The notes: generated by a model not told the origin, from the letters alone. A stretch of 64,000 nt of DNA from Torymus aiolomorphi (GCA_036365515.1 CM070876.1:102982310-103046309), one strand, 5' to 3'; numbered from the stretch's first letter, positions 1 to 10,079 are shown. Made by a program: numbers and translations.

Positions 1-82
1 TTATCTTCCACCAAGTACTACTTTTAAGCCTAGACATTTTAGTGTTTGTATGCTCTGATGTGTTAGCGCCTTCACAGTTCAT
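1..82 (-). CDS. Possible 5' end of a gene running off the left edge
   Basis: On the minus strand an ATG at 82 opens a frame that stays open for 27 codons to the window edge. It follows the virion-type pseudogene in the same direction, so it could be the next Polinton gene. The fragment is too short to recognise and could be chance. Confidence 0.2.
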   Translation of the reverse strand, partial: MNCEGANTSEHTNTKMSRLKSSTWWKI

Positions 83-150
83 TGATGACTGATGCGTGAT
101 GGGCATATTTCTCTGCTTATATAGTTTTTGTTGTGAACGATTCCAATTAT

Positions 151-833
151 GCCTGGCGAATATGTAATCGTATAGTTATAACTCCTCCGCGAAAATTTAC
201 TAAATCTCCGTCTTGATCGATGATACATACTTGCAAATGATCTATACGCCTTACGGCAATCGGAAGCTAAATGACGTGTGAGGGAACTTCGATGATTTTA
301 TAACCTGGAGGTACTGCAGGAAAAAACTCGTGTATCGTATGTACTTTTCGATCATTTATGTATGCTCCTGAAGTTATATTACACTCGACTCGCAAAGCGT
401 TGATTTCGAGAATTGTAACAGGTAAGTCAGAATTATGAATAACGTTCGGTTCGAGAACACGTCTGGTGAAGCCCAGTAGTCGACCAAGAGAATTTTCAGG
501 TCGAAAATCTATTGGTTAGCTACACTTGATTGTACAGCGAAGAGTATTATTTTTTGGCTTTATATTGAAAGTAATGTCGTTGTGCGCTCATTTTTTACAA
601 AGGAATTCGTTAATATCCTCAATTTCGTAACTTCCTACTGGAAGAGGGACAACATTTCCACCTACGTAAAACTTATTATTGTTACTGTCTATATTAGGGA
701 TTGAATTAAATGGTAAAAGTCCTACAAGCCCTAAAACGTATTTTTTATTTGGTGATAGCTCGATTGATGGAAAATACTGTGCTTCTAGTGTAGAAGACGT
801 ACCTGAAAGTGTCAGAGTTAATGAATCTTCCAT
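151..833 (-). pseudogene. Polinton virion-type protein, broken
   Basis: The ATG at 833 opens an intact 81-codon piece. It has the conserved start LTLTLSGTSSTLEAQYFPSI and the pattern SIPNIDSNNNKFYVGG followed by GSYEIEDI. These recur in a protein of about 220-230 residues carried by insect Polintons. After the stop at 588 the similarity goes on in another frame (about 575 to 155), with pieces such as RVECNITSGAYIND, HTIHEFFPAVPPGYKIIEVP and NFRGGVITIRLH, separated by further stops. At least two frameshifts or stops have killed it. I infer a structural role (minor capsid or related) from its position; no catalytic motif is visible. The end coordinate is approximate. Confidence 0.6.
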
Positions 834-946
834 GACAGCTTAAATCAGAATGACGGAATGTTTCCCATACCTCTCCTTAGATAGTTCCACACAAGAATTT
901 TAGACAGAGGTGTCCGTCGTGATTTGGTTGTCATAGAGTAAAGATC

Positions 947-1628
947 ATGAACTTTAAAGAACAATCGGTAAAGCTACCAATAGAAAATTTTGACGCACTC
1001 GTAGAACATGATAAAAGAGCAAAGCGGCACGGCGATCTACTTCCTGATAGTATACGAGCTGTCTTCTGCGGCCCATCAAACTGTGGAAAAACAAATAGTT
1101 TACTTGCTCTCATTACACACCCCAACGGCGTCAGATTTGAAAACATATACGTCTACTCAGAGTCTCTCAATCAGCCAAAATATAAATTTTTAAATGAAAT
1201 CTTAGAACCTATAGAAGGTGTACAATATTTTCCGTTCAGCGAGCACGATGCAGTTGTCGACCCCGATTACGCATTGATGATATTGCTTGCGAGAAACAGG
1301 ATAATGTTAGAGCATATTTCTGCATGGGCAGACATAAAAAGGTTGATTGTTTTTATCTATGTCAAACTTATGCTCACATCCCCAAACATCTTGTCAGAGA
1401 TAATGTAAACTTACTTGCTACTTTTAGACAAGAGGAATTAAATCTAAAGCATATCTATGACGATCACGTAAATACCTATATGACTTATATACATTTCAAA
1501 GAATTATGCTCAAGTATTGGAGAGATGATAAGCACCGTTTTCTAGTTATCGATAATGATAGAGGAATAAATGATGGCAGATTTCGCAAGGGCTTCGACAA
1601 TTTTGCTATAAATATAGCATGCACATAG
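947..1628 (+). pseudogene. Packaging ATPase (A32/FtsK-HerA type), frameshifted
   Basis: The ORF from 947 has a clear Walker A loop, GPSNCGKT, at residues 42-49 after a short N-terminal part, as in Polinton and large DNA virus genome-packaging ATPases. The first frame drifts off near 1290-1325. The family sequence resumes in another frame at about 1324 (GRHKKVDCFYLCQTYAHIPK) and shifts again near 1495, to end at the TAG at 1626-1628 after a stretch reading RDDKHRFLVIDNDRGINDGR. Two frameshifts therefore separate three recognisable blocks. In an intact element the enzyme would pump DNA into the capsid. It is the first gene of the plus-strand cluster. Confidence 0.8.
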
Positions 1629-1669
1629 GTAACAATCAACAGTTTCTGACTGAACGTTGAAACAACAAC

Positions 1670-2575
1670 ATGGCTGACTTTCAGCGACAAAAAAACGTGC
1701 TTCGTCAACTCGTTAAGGCACGAGATGCGATTAAACGTACATATAGAATATTAAAATTTGGGAAAGACGATGCCGAAAAGATTTTAAATGAAACATTTAA
1801 ACCAATAGTTGATCCGATTCAAAAACTTGTACCTCAAAAAACCGTTGAACAAAATAATGTCGAAGATAACACCGTTGAACAAAGTAGCGTTAAACAAAAT
1901 GAAAGTTTTGACAGTGAGTTTAATGATAGGATACAGAATGACCACGAGACATCTTTCGAAACCACAGGTAGTGATATCGACGATGACACTGATTTATATC
2001 AAGGCCCTGAAGCTCAATCAACTCTAGTATCTTGACAAAATTTATGAAGTACGAAATGAAAAGGGTGAACTTTTTATTGGTAATTTACCGATTAGCTTTT
2101 ATAATAATAAAATTGAAATTAACGGAGTAGCATACCCAAGAACTACAGGTTTAGTAGAATTACTCATAGCGAAACAACCAAATAAAAATAATATAGGTTC
2201 AGATGATTTAAAAAATTATCGCAAAATTTTAAAACTATCGTCTGCTCATAAAAGGCGATATGACAAGAACGAAAATATTCGTGTTCATAATAGTAATAAA
2301 TTTAATAATACTATTGCTTCAATGTTCAATATTACCTCGAAAACAATTATCGGAGAATCGATTAAAGGTGGCTGATTACCTCGCTATAAAATTGCAAAAA
2401 AGCGTACTGCTTTGGACTACGTCTACTGGGACGATCCAAACGAGCTCGTTGACCGTCTTCATTTACTAACAGCTGAAAGATCTGCCGGAAATCCAAGTCA
2501 CGTAAACGAGATATATTTATAATCGAAGAATTGCGCGAAGCAGGCTATATATATTCAGCGCAGTCGAATATATGA
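1670..2575 (+). pseudogene. Polinton-conserved protein of unknown function, broken
   Basis: The N-terminal piece (1670-2035, 121 aa) has a basic start rich in RQ/KR, then an acidic low-complexity stretch with repeated TVEQ/SVEQ-like units. Beyond the stop at 2033-2035 the reading continues in a different frame with the motifs ELFIGNLPISF and AYPRTTGLVELL, and later YVYWDDPNELVDRLHLL and AGNPSHVNEI. This is the C-terminal part I recognise from a common hymenopteran Polinton gene. An in-frame TGA lies at 2374-2376 and another shift near 2505. Function is unknown; its place beside the packaging ATPase suggests a virion or assembly role, which is inference. Confidence 0.6.
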
Positions 2576-2587
2576 CTCATTCTTAAA

Positions 2588-2941
2588 ATGAGCGTTGACG
2601 TGTTTGGACGTAACCTTGGAAAAACCGAAGGTAGTCGAGGGCCTCCTGGCGTTGGCTTTAAAGTGACGACTGGCGGTCACTACGACATAGAAAATAAAAA
2701 ATTATGCAATGCTGCTGATCTTCAACAACCGAGCGATGTTGTAAATTTAGAGACTTTACGAAACATTATTCAAATAGAAATTCGAGCAATGATTGACATA
2801 ACTACAAGACTTAGAACTGGTCTGGACGATTTGAATATAGTAGTTGTTAATCATAGAGATGAGTTTGATGTCCAAATATCTCAAATAAAAGCTGATATTT
2901 TGACTATAAAAGAGGCTATGGCACAGCTAATCAATCATTAA
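2588..2941 (+). CDS. Small Polinton protein with GPPG motif and coiled C-terminus
   Basis: This intact 117-aa ORF starts MSVDVFGRNLG and carries SRGPPGVGFKVTTGGHYDIE, a collagen-like GPPG turn followed by a glycine-rich segment. The second half (residues about 50-115) is predicted helical with heptad-like spacing of I, L and V. This start recurs in insect Polintons next to the integrase. It is one of the few Polinton genes here without a visible lesion. I infer a minor structural or attachment protein; there is no direct functional evidence. It lies 10 bp upstream of the integrase start and 12 bp after the preceding pseudogene. Confidence 0.6.
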   Translation: MSVDVFGRNLGKTEGSRGPPGVGFKVTTGGHYDIENKKLCNAADLQQPSDVVNLETLRNIIQIEIRAMIDITTRLRTGLDDLNIVVVNHRDEFDVQISQIKADILTIKEAMAQLINH

Positions 2942-2951
2942 TTCCACAAGC

Positions 2952-3867
2952 ATGGAATACGAAAGACTAGTTGAAGAACTGCACAAACCTGCAAGACGCA
3001 ACTATACCCGTCGAAGCTTTGATGTGCGTGGATTGGATGGGACTTGGCAAGCAGATCTCGTCGAAATGATTCCTTGCACTCAAGATAACAAAGGCTATAC
3101 ATTGCTGCTCACTATAATAGACATTTTCTCTAAATACGCATGGGCTCTTCCTGTAAAGAGAAAAACAGGCAAAGATGTCTCAAAAGCTATGAAATCTGTA
3201 TTGATTAAACGCAGAGTACCAAAGAATCTCCATACCGATAGAGGTAAAGAATTCTATAACGCAGATTTTCGAAAACTTATGAGTTCACACAAAATAAAGT
3301 TGTACTCAACCTTTAGTAATTTAAAAGCATCGATATGTGAACGCTTTAATCGCACGCTAAAAAGTGTTATGTGGAAAAAATTCAGTTTGAGAGGCAATTG
3401 GAAGTGACTAGATATTTTACCTGATTTACTTACCACGTACAATAATCGTAAACATCGTACTATCGGTGTGATACCTAAAGATGTAACAGCCAGTAATGAA
3501 GCAGATATACTACAGAAATTTGCCAGTAAAATAACCTAAGCAGATTAAGCCAAAATTTTAAATTGGTGATAAAGTTCGAGTGAGCAAGGCTAAAGCAATA
3601 TTTGATAAAGGATATACTCTCAATTGATCTACAGAGAAATTTACAATTGTACGTATAGCAGCTACAAATTCAACAACTTACCATCTGAAGGACTATTAAG
3701 ATCATCCGGTCTCTGGCGGCTTCTACGAACAAGAACTACAGAAAGCTAAATATCCAGATATTTATCTTGTAGAAAAAGTAATTAAGAAAAAACACAGTAA
3801 AATTTTTGTAAAATGGCTTGGCTTTGATAATTCACATAATAGTTGGATTGATAAAAAAGTTATGTAA
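2952..3867 (+). pseudogene. Polinton retrovirus-like integrase with chromodomain-like tail
   Basis: The first 151 codons form the catalytic core: Asp35 in TWQADLVEM, Asp96 in LHTDRGKEFYN and Glu130 in SNLKASICERFNR give the DDE triad. A TGA at 3405-3407 falls exactly where the family has a conserved tryptophan, after which the same frame continues (DILPDLLTTYNNRKHRTIG). Further stops follow, including TAA at 3537-3539. The end reads HSKIFVKWLGFDNSHNSWI, a chromodomain signature, and stops at 3865-3867. The enzyme would have inserted the linear element into the host genome. The copy is inactive. Confidence 0.85.
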
Positions 3868-4332
3868 TCATGCAAATGAAATGTTTAATAAAAACAACAT
3901 TTTTAAATCAAAAACAATGTTTTATTCTTTAACTTATTTTAACATATGTCTTTAACTTATTTGTTTTAACATAAGTTTTTACAAGAACTAATTTTAACGA
4001 TTATTTACAATGTTTAACTATATATTTACAACACTTATTCAATATTAAACGCGTCGAGACAAGAGTTTATATTTATATGCAACATCTGTTTTTTTTTTCT
4101 TAAAGGTAAATCATGAATAGTATTTTTTATTCTATAACTTATAAGAACTAATTTCTTTTTAACTTATTTACAAGAACTAAATATTAACTAAATATTAATT
4201 GATGAGAATTTTTCCATCGGTCTTACAGTCTTATAAATTAACTTAAAATAATTAATATTTATGGCAGTCAGATTGCCTTTGTTTATAATCACCCCCGCAG
4301 AAACTAAATATTTAACTAAATATTCACAACAC
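3868..4332. other. AT-rich intergenic stretch with a decayed copy of the neighbouring gene end
   Basis: No ORF is supported here. The piece at about 4027-4095 repeats, with gaps, the sequence at about 4325-4410: ACAACACTTATT, then GCGTYGAGACAAG, then a shared GCAACATCTG/GCAGCATCTG end. The latter encodes the C-terminus of the 111-aa minus-strand gene. A partial tandem duplication that has since decayed explains it. The rest is repeated AACTTATTT and AAATATTAA words. Confidence 0.5.
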
Positions 4333-4742
4333 TTATTTTCCACTAAATTTAATATTAGTAGCGTTGAGACAAGTCAAAAAGAGTTCGTACTTGTTTGCAG
4401 CATCTGCTAACTCATTGAAGAGCTTCTCGTCATCTATTAAGATGATTGATACTCTCTTGGGCAAAAACACCTCAAAATCGCTGTCCAGCTCAGCTACGAC
4501 CATCGTTCCATATTTTGTCGTAACGATTTTTAGTTTTGTAACCATCAACTTGACATCTCTTGGTAGATCAGAGAGATTTTTCGTAGGGAGAAATCCTCCA
4601 CGAGCGATCGCGTTCAACTTTGAAAGATCCATCTGTAACATGTACAATTCAGTTGATTAATTTTTTTCCTTTTAGTAATGAAACACTCTCAATTTATGAT
4701 ACTAACCTTAGATTTCTCTCGGTTTTTTGTTGACTGATTCAT
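4333..4742 (-). CDS. Small spliced Polinton gene, possible OB-fold protein
   Basis: The main exon (4333-4632) encodes 99 residues from MDLSKLNAIARGGF to the stop, with a central beta-rich stretch LMVTKLKIVTTKYGTMVVAE and VFLPKRVSI. It is preceded by a 74-bp intron with clean borders (4633-4706). Upstream, 12 codons from an ATG at 4740-4742 read straight into it, giving a 111-residue product. If the intron is retained, the ATG at 4629-4632 still works. The pattern recalls small OB-fold ssDNA-binding proteins, which would suit a place next to the polymerase, but this is inference. The ORF is intact. Its ATG overlaps the stop of the polymerase frame. Confidence 0.5.
4633..4706 (-). other. Spliceosomal intron in the small Polinton gene
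   Basis: On the minus strand the borders are TCTAAG|GTTAGT and TGTTACAG|ATGGAT. The intron is 74 bp and AT-rich. Removing it joins a 12-codon exon to the main ORF in frame. Confidence 0.55.
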
Positions 4743-6400
4743 CAAGTTTCATAAGATCTCTTGAATTGTCTACTGGCGAGGAGTGGCTGCTGAGTAATGA
4801 GGAGCGGCGGCTGAGCTGCGAGGAGCGAGACGTCTTGATGCTCGAAAGTCTGCTGCTGAGCTACGAGGACGTCTTGATGCTCGGAAGTCTGACTGCTCCT
4901 AGGAGGTTCGACTGATCAAATGAGCTCCTGCTTTTGCACCGCCTCGTTATATAGCGGTATCCCTACTGCGGTGTTCGGCGACTCGATCCTCTCCTCTCGA
5001 GGTGCTTCCTCATTGGCCATGACTTCCCCCACTATTTTGTAGTGGCCCCAAGGCAGCGTATCTGTAGTGCCGGGCTGTAGATAGCGTTTGTCGTAGTGAG
5101 TACTCAAGGCAATCTCTTTTTCTTTCTCAGTGTGAAGATTATGATGCCTAGATCGAATATTTCGTAGTTCTCGAGTGACGATGACATTTTCACGAAGACA
5201 TTTGATGTAGTCGTCAAAGGTGATGGTGGCTTTAACCACAGAACTGTTGACACCATTTGCCTTCTTTATCGGTTTTTGATTCTGCACTTTGACGCTGTAC
5301 ATCTTGCTTCGCAGGCCGACGAATTCCAACATGATTTCTCCATTACATTCACCTTTCATCAAGCCAACCTTCTTTTTATTGGCTCGAGGCATGTTGAACG
5401 GGTTGATCTCGGGATAGTCAGCTGTGTCGAATTCTTGAATATCCTGTCGCATCACGTTGTATATGTCGACACCTGTCACCTCGTATATCAGACTATCCGT
5501 GTCCGTGTATAACAGCTTGTCCTGGTCTCCTAGACGATCTCGCATGTAGTCGTAGTGAAACCTGTAGACCAATGTCTTGGGCAAATCCAAAACTGCCAAT
5601 CAGGTGTAAATTGGTTTCTTTATGGAGATCTCTGTGCGTAGAAGTTGCACTGCTACGAGGTCTTCACTAAAAATGTCACTGTTATGAAAATTTAGTTTTG
5701 AAATAAGTGCGTCGGTCCCATAGCGGCCTTTCCACTTAATGACTAGCTTCACGTCAACGCGTTTCCTCTCGTTTTCCATTGTCTTGCCATAAACAGCGTT
5801 GTTAAACAGTTTGAAAAGCATTTTTTTAAACTTTTTCTTGGCTTCCTTCCGTTTCGCACTGTTCAAATCAATATACTTTTTTAGCCAAGGACCCTGCTTG
5901 AATTGAATAGCCCGATGTACTTGCACGAGAACTAAGCCATGTTTCAACGCCTGTTTAAGTGCTCGATAGTGTAGCACATAACGATTTTTGTTGTGAAGCA
6001 TAGTCATAAGTTTATGCTTCTTTGAATCAGGAGGCGCCATGTGCTCAGCACAGAACGGCAAGTCTTTGTGAGCATCATGGAGTCTTTCGGGGTACTTCAG
6101 GTCCACTTCAACAAAGTATCCAAAGTCACAGTCGTCGGGGATGTCGAAGAAGTTTGGCTCATTCACATTCTTTACCCATTCAAAGCCGCCATATGGTAAG
6201 GACTCAGTCATCGCCCAACCGTATAAATTGTTAACGTCAAAATACATTAAATATTTCTCAGCCTCGTTAACATTATAATGTTCTTTCATATACGGGTTGT
6301 TCGCTTTGGCATAGCGATTACAGCACTGACTGATTCCTCCTCGAATGCCTCTCTCGATAAACATTAACATATCTACATCCGAAAGAAGTTCAAGTTAAAC

Positions 6401-6460
6401 CTGTAAAGAAAGTTTATTTAAGAATACTGAAGTATTATTTTTTAATAATTAAATTTATAC
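6401..6460 (-). other. 60-bp intron in polymerase B
   Basis: Borders on the minus strand are ACTCAG|GTATAAAT and CTTTACAG|GTTTAACTTG. Splicing joins the end of the thumb-like insert (DLTWDAMLKNTQ) to the block LELLSDVDMLMFIERG that family members have contiguous. One codon after the junction a TAA sits in the acceptor exon, probably a point mutation. Confidence 0.65.
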
Positions 6461-7129
6461 CTGAGTATTTTTGAGCATAGCATCCCATGTGAGGTCAGGC
6501 GTTGTATAGTAATGAGCGGGGTCCAACTCGTAAGCTTCCAAACAGTTATTTCTAAAATTCTCAAAAACATTAGCCACAAGTATGACGTCTGTCTTGAGGT
6601 ATAAATCAGAGTACTGCCCAAGATCTTGGATGTTAAAACTATGCCAAATGTTTTAGGTATCCTCATAATCCTCGTCGTTGATGTAGGTATTATATAAACT
6701 ACTAAAGAAATTATCCTCCGACGGAAGATTTGGCTCCCTCAACTTTTCAAATGATGAGACATAGTCATAAGGAAATACTCCTTTCTTTTTAAAAGTTCAA
6801 TCTGTTAATCGGTGAATTCATCTTGCTTAAACAGGCGCTCTAAAGTATCAAGCTTCTCCAAATATGATGATAACTTATCCAGAGACGAGGCCATAAATTT
6901 GAAGGAGTCGATAAATCTCAAATTTATATCTGTACCTTCTGCAAACTTTGTAAAAGATATATATTTCTCTTTTGTTTGTGGAAATAGCGAAACTCGCCCT
7001 GGGAAGCATGTTGCTATTTTTCTAATAAAGAGATGCGAATCGTATCCGCTCAAATTATGAAACCCAGTCGGGATCGTTCTCGGATCTTGAAAGCTGAGAT
7101 TACATTTGCTATGTGCAGGTCCGCGATAT

Positions 7130-7181
7130 CTCTAACAATTTTAGAAATAATAGAAAATTACTAATAATAAATAATACTTAC
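7130..7181 (-). other. 52-bp intron in polymerase B
   Basis: Borders on the minus strand are GGAAA|GTAAGTATT and TTGTTAGAG|ATATCGCGG. Joining them restores lysine-tyrosine and makes HCHFTGK run into [10 protein letters not shown], the contiguous family motif. The AT-rich body and the exact frame repair make this a convincing intron. Confidence 0.75.
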
Positions 7182-7834
7182 TTTCCTGTAAAGTGACAGT
7201 GGTTACGAACGCTCTTGTCAGTGTCGGTGAATGGCATCTCACAAATGTGAGATACACGAGCGCCGTCTAACTTTATTATTTCGAGAGGTGTTAAGTCATT
7301 CATTGGCCGTGGATTTTTGTAAGTATGATTTAGTTTCACAGCCAAAAAATGAAGACTTTGCATAAACCATTTGGCCGGAGATTCAGCTTCTTCTCCCTCT
7401 TGCCTGTAGCTTTTGTATTCTGAAAGACTGTCGTTGTAGCTACATTTAATAAAGAAACCTACGCTAAATGGTTTATGACTTTGATAAACTCGTTCATTAT
7501 CAGTCACTGGCTCAAATATACACTCAAAATCGGCATATATTACGAATGACACTAGATTTTTACAGCCAAAGTTTTTGAAATGTAAAATACTGTCTTTCTT
7601 TGTTGGGAGCGTAATTTTGCTCTGATTAATTTGTTCACAGTCTGTCACATGCTTCGACAGCTTCTCTTCAGTGCGAAAATAATGCAAACATCGGTCACAT
7701 ATGAAAGTTTTGGATTTGTGAATAGATATTTGACTTCGTACGAGTCTTGATAAATCTTTTATCCACACATAATGATTTTTAAACACTATATCAAAACTGT
7801 CGCGAGTGTCCTCCTCCTCCTCCTCCTCCTCGTC

Positions 7835-9191
7835 CTCGTCTAAATAGTGACTTCAACAAGAAGTAAATTAACATGCTTTTCTTTCTTGCAAGATGTCAAA
7901 TGCCGCGGTAGAATGTCAAAATTTTTTTCCTTTTTCTTCAGGTAATAGAAATTTACCGAAACATCATTTTGTTTTTCAAATTTGCCAATTTTTCGGGGAT
8001 CTACGGGGAATTCAATCCCCTTAAAGTTGAGTTCATTTTTGTAAGGCATATATGACGCTACTCGATTTATATTGTCATTATTAGGGTGTAGTGCTGACAA
8101 AACAGTCCACCGAAAACATTGGTCATCGTCATTCTTTACATTCACACACGCCTTCTTGTTTTTTATAAATGGAGGTAAATCAATGTATGAGCTTGGTCTC
8201 ATTGGATTAAACTTATAAATATTTATGACTAAATTTAAAATAGATTTGAGGGACCAGTCTGATTCTCGCTCTTGAAATGCTTCCATTTCCGTATCGATGG
8301 GGTGCTGCACATTCATGACAAACCATTCATTTAAGTCTCTCGTTGAATATATTGGAGCTGTTTTTGTATTAAAATATTTAATATCGACAGTTTCCTCATC
8401 ATCCTTCACTATTGTATACTCAGCAGCCAAGACTGAATTAACTTTGAGAGCAGAATGTTCCTCGATAGCTTTAGTCACTTTTGCAACGAACTGCTTTTTA
8501 GTATATTTTATGAAAGCTAATAGATCAAGATGCCTTCGTTTAGTAATGACTCCCGTTTTTATTCTATTTTCAAAGGCTGACTGAACGTCGTCCCAAACGA
8601 CTGCAGGATTATTTTCTTCAGCATTATTCTCGGTTAGGCCCGCACCTACACGGCGTTCACTCAACAGATGCAGAACGCTGTTAATAAGTGCTATCCTAGC
8701 TTGAAGTTTCTGCTTATTGGGCACATACACGTTTTGCGAGGCACTTTGTGCTTTGAGTAGAGCAGCATGTCCCATCTCTACGTATGTATTGATGTCATCA
8801 GCAAAGCGACCACTAAGTATGGCCTGGTATGCTCTCCATAATGTAAGAGCTGTAGCCTTAAAATCTTGAGCGATGTTAGATTGAATTGGGCTACCGGCGA
8901 CTGCCGGATTATTCGCATGATTTGAGCTACTCGGACTGGCGAATGCAGGATTATTCACTTTAGCACGTACGCGACGTTCTCTTATCAAATTCATCATGTT
9001 TTTATAAGCGTAACAGCAACTTCAAGTTGCAACTTTTCGGCCTCTGAAAAGTTTCGCGATGAATTTCGAGCTCTGCGTAAAGCGACATCACCCATCCATA
9101 ACCATCTGTCGTCCTCATTAGCAACATCATTCCTAGTGTTCATCTATACTTTCCATAGGTTACGACCTATATCCATAAACTCTTGCGCCAT
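7835..9191 (-). pseudogene. N-terminal domain region of the Polinton polymerase polyprotein
   Basis: The long ORF (7840-8997, 385 aa) ends in the motifs FIKNKKACVNVKNDDDQCFRW and LNFKGIEFPV, which precede the exonuclease domain in Polinton polymerases. This is the region proposed to include the terminal-protein part. Upstream of 8997 the same polypeptide goes on in another frame to an ATG at 9191 (MAQEFMDIGRNLW), interrupted by a TAG near 9145 and a shift near 8998. A second shift at about 7845 separates it from the catalytic part. The terminal-protein function is inferred from family architecture. Confidence 0.7.
8599..9191 (-). repeat. Tandem duplication of a ~90-residue domain in the polymerase N-terminus
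   Basis: Copy 1 (8941-9191) and copy 2 (8599-8871) align along their whole length: AQEF...LW with AQDF...LW, WMGDVALRRA with EMGHAALLKA, KLQLEVAV with KLQARIAL, LIRERRVRA with LLSERRVGA, then NNPAF with NNPAV. A linker with another NNPAV lies between them. The copies are well diverged, so the duplication is old and probably belongs to the family. Confidence 0.65.
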
Positions 9192-9290
9192 CTTGATACA
9201 ACTGTTCTCGACCATTCTGAGCAGAGGGCTAACTTTCCCTCGTCAACGCAGTGCCTTTTATCTCTGAGCTGTGAATAGAGGTCGATTGTG

Positions 9291-9407
9291 ATTGGTTATG
9301 AAGTAAAGGGTGGGGGAAAACAACGTGATTGCTAGAAAAACGAGCAGTGGGGAAAAGCGCTAACGAGGGGCTATAAAAGTAACCACGCGAGGTAGAAAAT
9401 CTCATTC
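9291..9407 (+). promoter_or_regulatory. CCAAT/TATA promoter of the 9498 gene
   Basis: An inverted CCAAT box (ATTGG, 9291-9295), a TATA box (CTATAAAAG, 9371-9379) and a start-site word CTCATTCG (9401-9408) lie in the expected order. The TATA-to-start spacing is about 30 bp. The start word fits the YCATTCR cap-site consensus known from histone genes. The ORF starts about 95 bp downstream, after a CAG/TAG-rich stretch of near-repeats. Confidence 0.5.
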
Positions 9408-9497
9408 GTTTCTCTGCTCTCATCTGAGAGCAGTCGCAGCAGTCACAGCAGTCGTAGCAGTCGCAGCAGTTGCAGTAGTCGTAGTAGTTACAGCAGT

Positions 9498-9779
9498 ATG
9501 ATGAAGTACATTGTCGACGTACATGTATTCAAGATTACCTTGAAGGAATTCGTTTTCAAGGAGGTAGCCGTCGTCCCTCTCGAGGAAGACCCTACGCCGT
9601 CCGTCTTCCTCTTCAAGCCACCTCAGGAGGTGAAGAAGGTGATGGTGAAGGAGGTGGTGGAGAAGGCGGAAGGGGAGGAGGAGGGTAGAGTCATTGTCTG
9701 CGATTATTCCGCTGTAGACGAATCCTCTCCAACCTCCTGTTCTTTCGTCTCTTTTTCCTGCCTGGCTCACCGTTCATAG
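9498..9779 (+). CDS. Small Polinton-linked protein, conserved N-terminus with altered tail
   Basis: The 93-aa ORF begins MMKYIVDVHVFKITLKEFVF, followed by KEVAVVPLEED and VFLFKPP. That N-terminal pattern matches a small uncharacterised protein family I associate with insect Polintons, whose members are longer. After the PP the sequence turns into a charged, valine/glutamate-rich stretch (EVKKVMVKEVVEKAEGEEE) and a serine-rich end that do not look like the family, so it is probably truncated or frameshifted. It has its own promoter upstream. Function unknown. Confidence 0.4.
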   Translation: MMKYIVDVHVFKITLKEFVFKEVAVVPLEEDPTPSVFLFKPPQEVKKVMVKEVVEKAEGEEEGRVIVCDYSAVDESSPTSCSFVSFSCLAHRS

Positions 9780-10063
9780 CTTTGAGAGAAGAATGCTCGC
9801 GAGTGGAGCGAGGGCGTTCCTTCCATACGCGATCGCGCGCAGCCGATACACATCGAGTAGTGGGAAGAATGGCTATGACGCGTATACGTGACTCAATGCG
9901 AGAGAGAGAGAGTGGGGGGGAGGAAGAAACATAAAGAGCGGATCGTGCACGAGGATCTTTTACGCGATTGCATGCAGCTTATACACACACATAAACACAC
10001 ACACATATGACGCATATACGGGAGAGAGAGAGAGAGAGAGAGCATAATTTTTGTATTTATAAT
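9780..10063. other. Noncoding stretch with microsatellites
   Basis: No supported gene. It contains short GA runs (about 9901-9912 and 10024-10042), a short CA-rich run (about 9983-10006) and GC-rich unique sequence. It separates two small genes that point towards each other. Confidence 0.5.
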
Positions 10064-10079
10064 AGCCCTGAAAAGGACT
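10064..10079 (-). terminator. Histone-mRNA-type 3' stem-loop
   Basis: The minus strand reads AGTCCTTTTCAGGGCT: a 6-bp stem (one G-U wobble), the TTTC loop, and the CTTTTCAG core of the metazoan histone 3' stem-loop (consensus GGYYCTTTTCAGRRCC). Only the outermost pair differs (A-T for G-C). It lies 48 bp downstream of the stop codon of the minus-strand ORF at 10127-10369. No clear purine-rich U7-binding element follows. Confidence 0.55.

Larger units (their letters stand above)
4742..7834 (-). pseudogene. Protein-primed DNA polymerase B, exonuclease and polymerase region
   Basis: Reading from 7834 down: an acidic run, a zinc-finger-like CDRCLHYF...H...C motif, Exo I YADFECI, and an HNH/zinc-ribbon-like HCHFTGK that continues across an intron into [10 protein letters not shown]. 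Then come Exo II ([11 protein letters not shown]) and an Exo III-like SDLYLKTDVI. The polymerase part has motif A DVNNLYGWAM, motif B FNNAVYGKT and motif C YTDTDSLIYE. This is the adenovirus/Polinton type of family B polymerase, which copies linear DNA by protein priming. Lesions: a frameshift near 7845, stops at about 6805-6807 and 6658-6660, a stop after the second intron, an in-frame TGA at 5600-5602 in place of glycine, and a TGA at 4916-4918. After that last TGA the frame stays open to 4742-4744. Confidence 0.85.
1..9800. mobile_element. Decayed Polinton/Maverick element
   Basis: The block carries the Polinton gene set: a virion-type protein, an A32/FtsK-like packaging ATPase, a collagen-like small protein, a retrovirus-like integrase with a chromodomain-like tail, and a protein-primed family B DNA polymerase. 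Outer genes and polymerase lie on the minus strand and the ATPase-to-integrase group on the plus strand. Most ORFs carry frameshifts or stops, so the copy is dead as a whole. The left end is outside the window and I could not find terminal inverted repeats. The right limit is approximate: the small plus-strand gene at 9498 looks like part of the element, and nothing beyond 10.6 kb does. The major capsid gene is not visible and may lie to the left. Confidence 0.85.

Noticed and set aside
9034..9052. Further histone-like stem-loop (CTTTTCAGAGG on the minus strand)
   Set aside because: The stem does not pair and the word lies inside the polymerase N-terminal reading frame.
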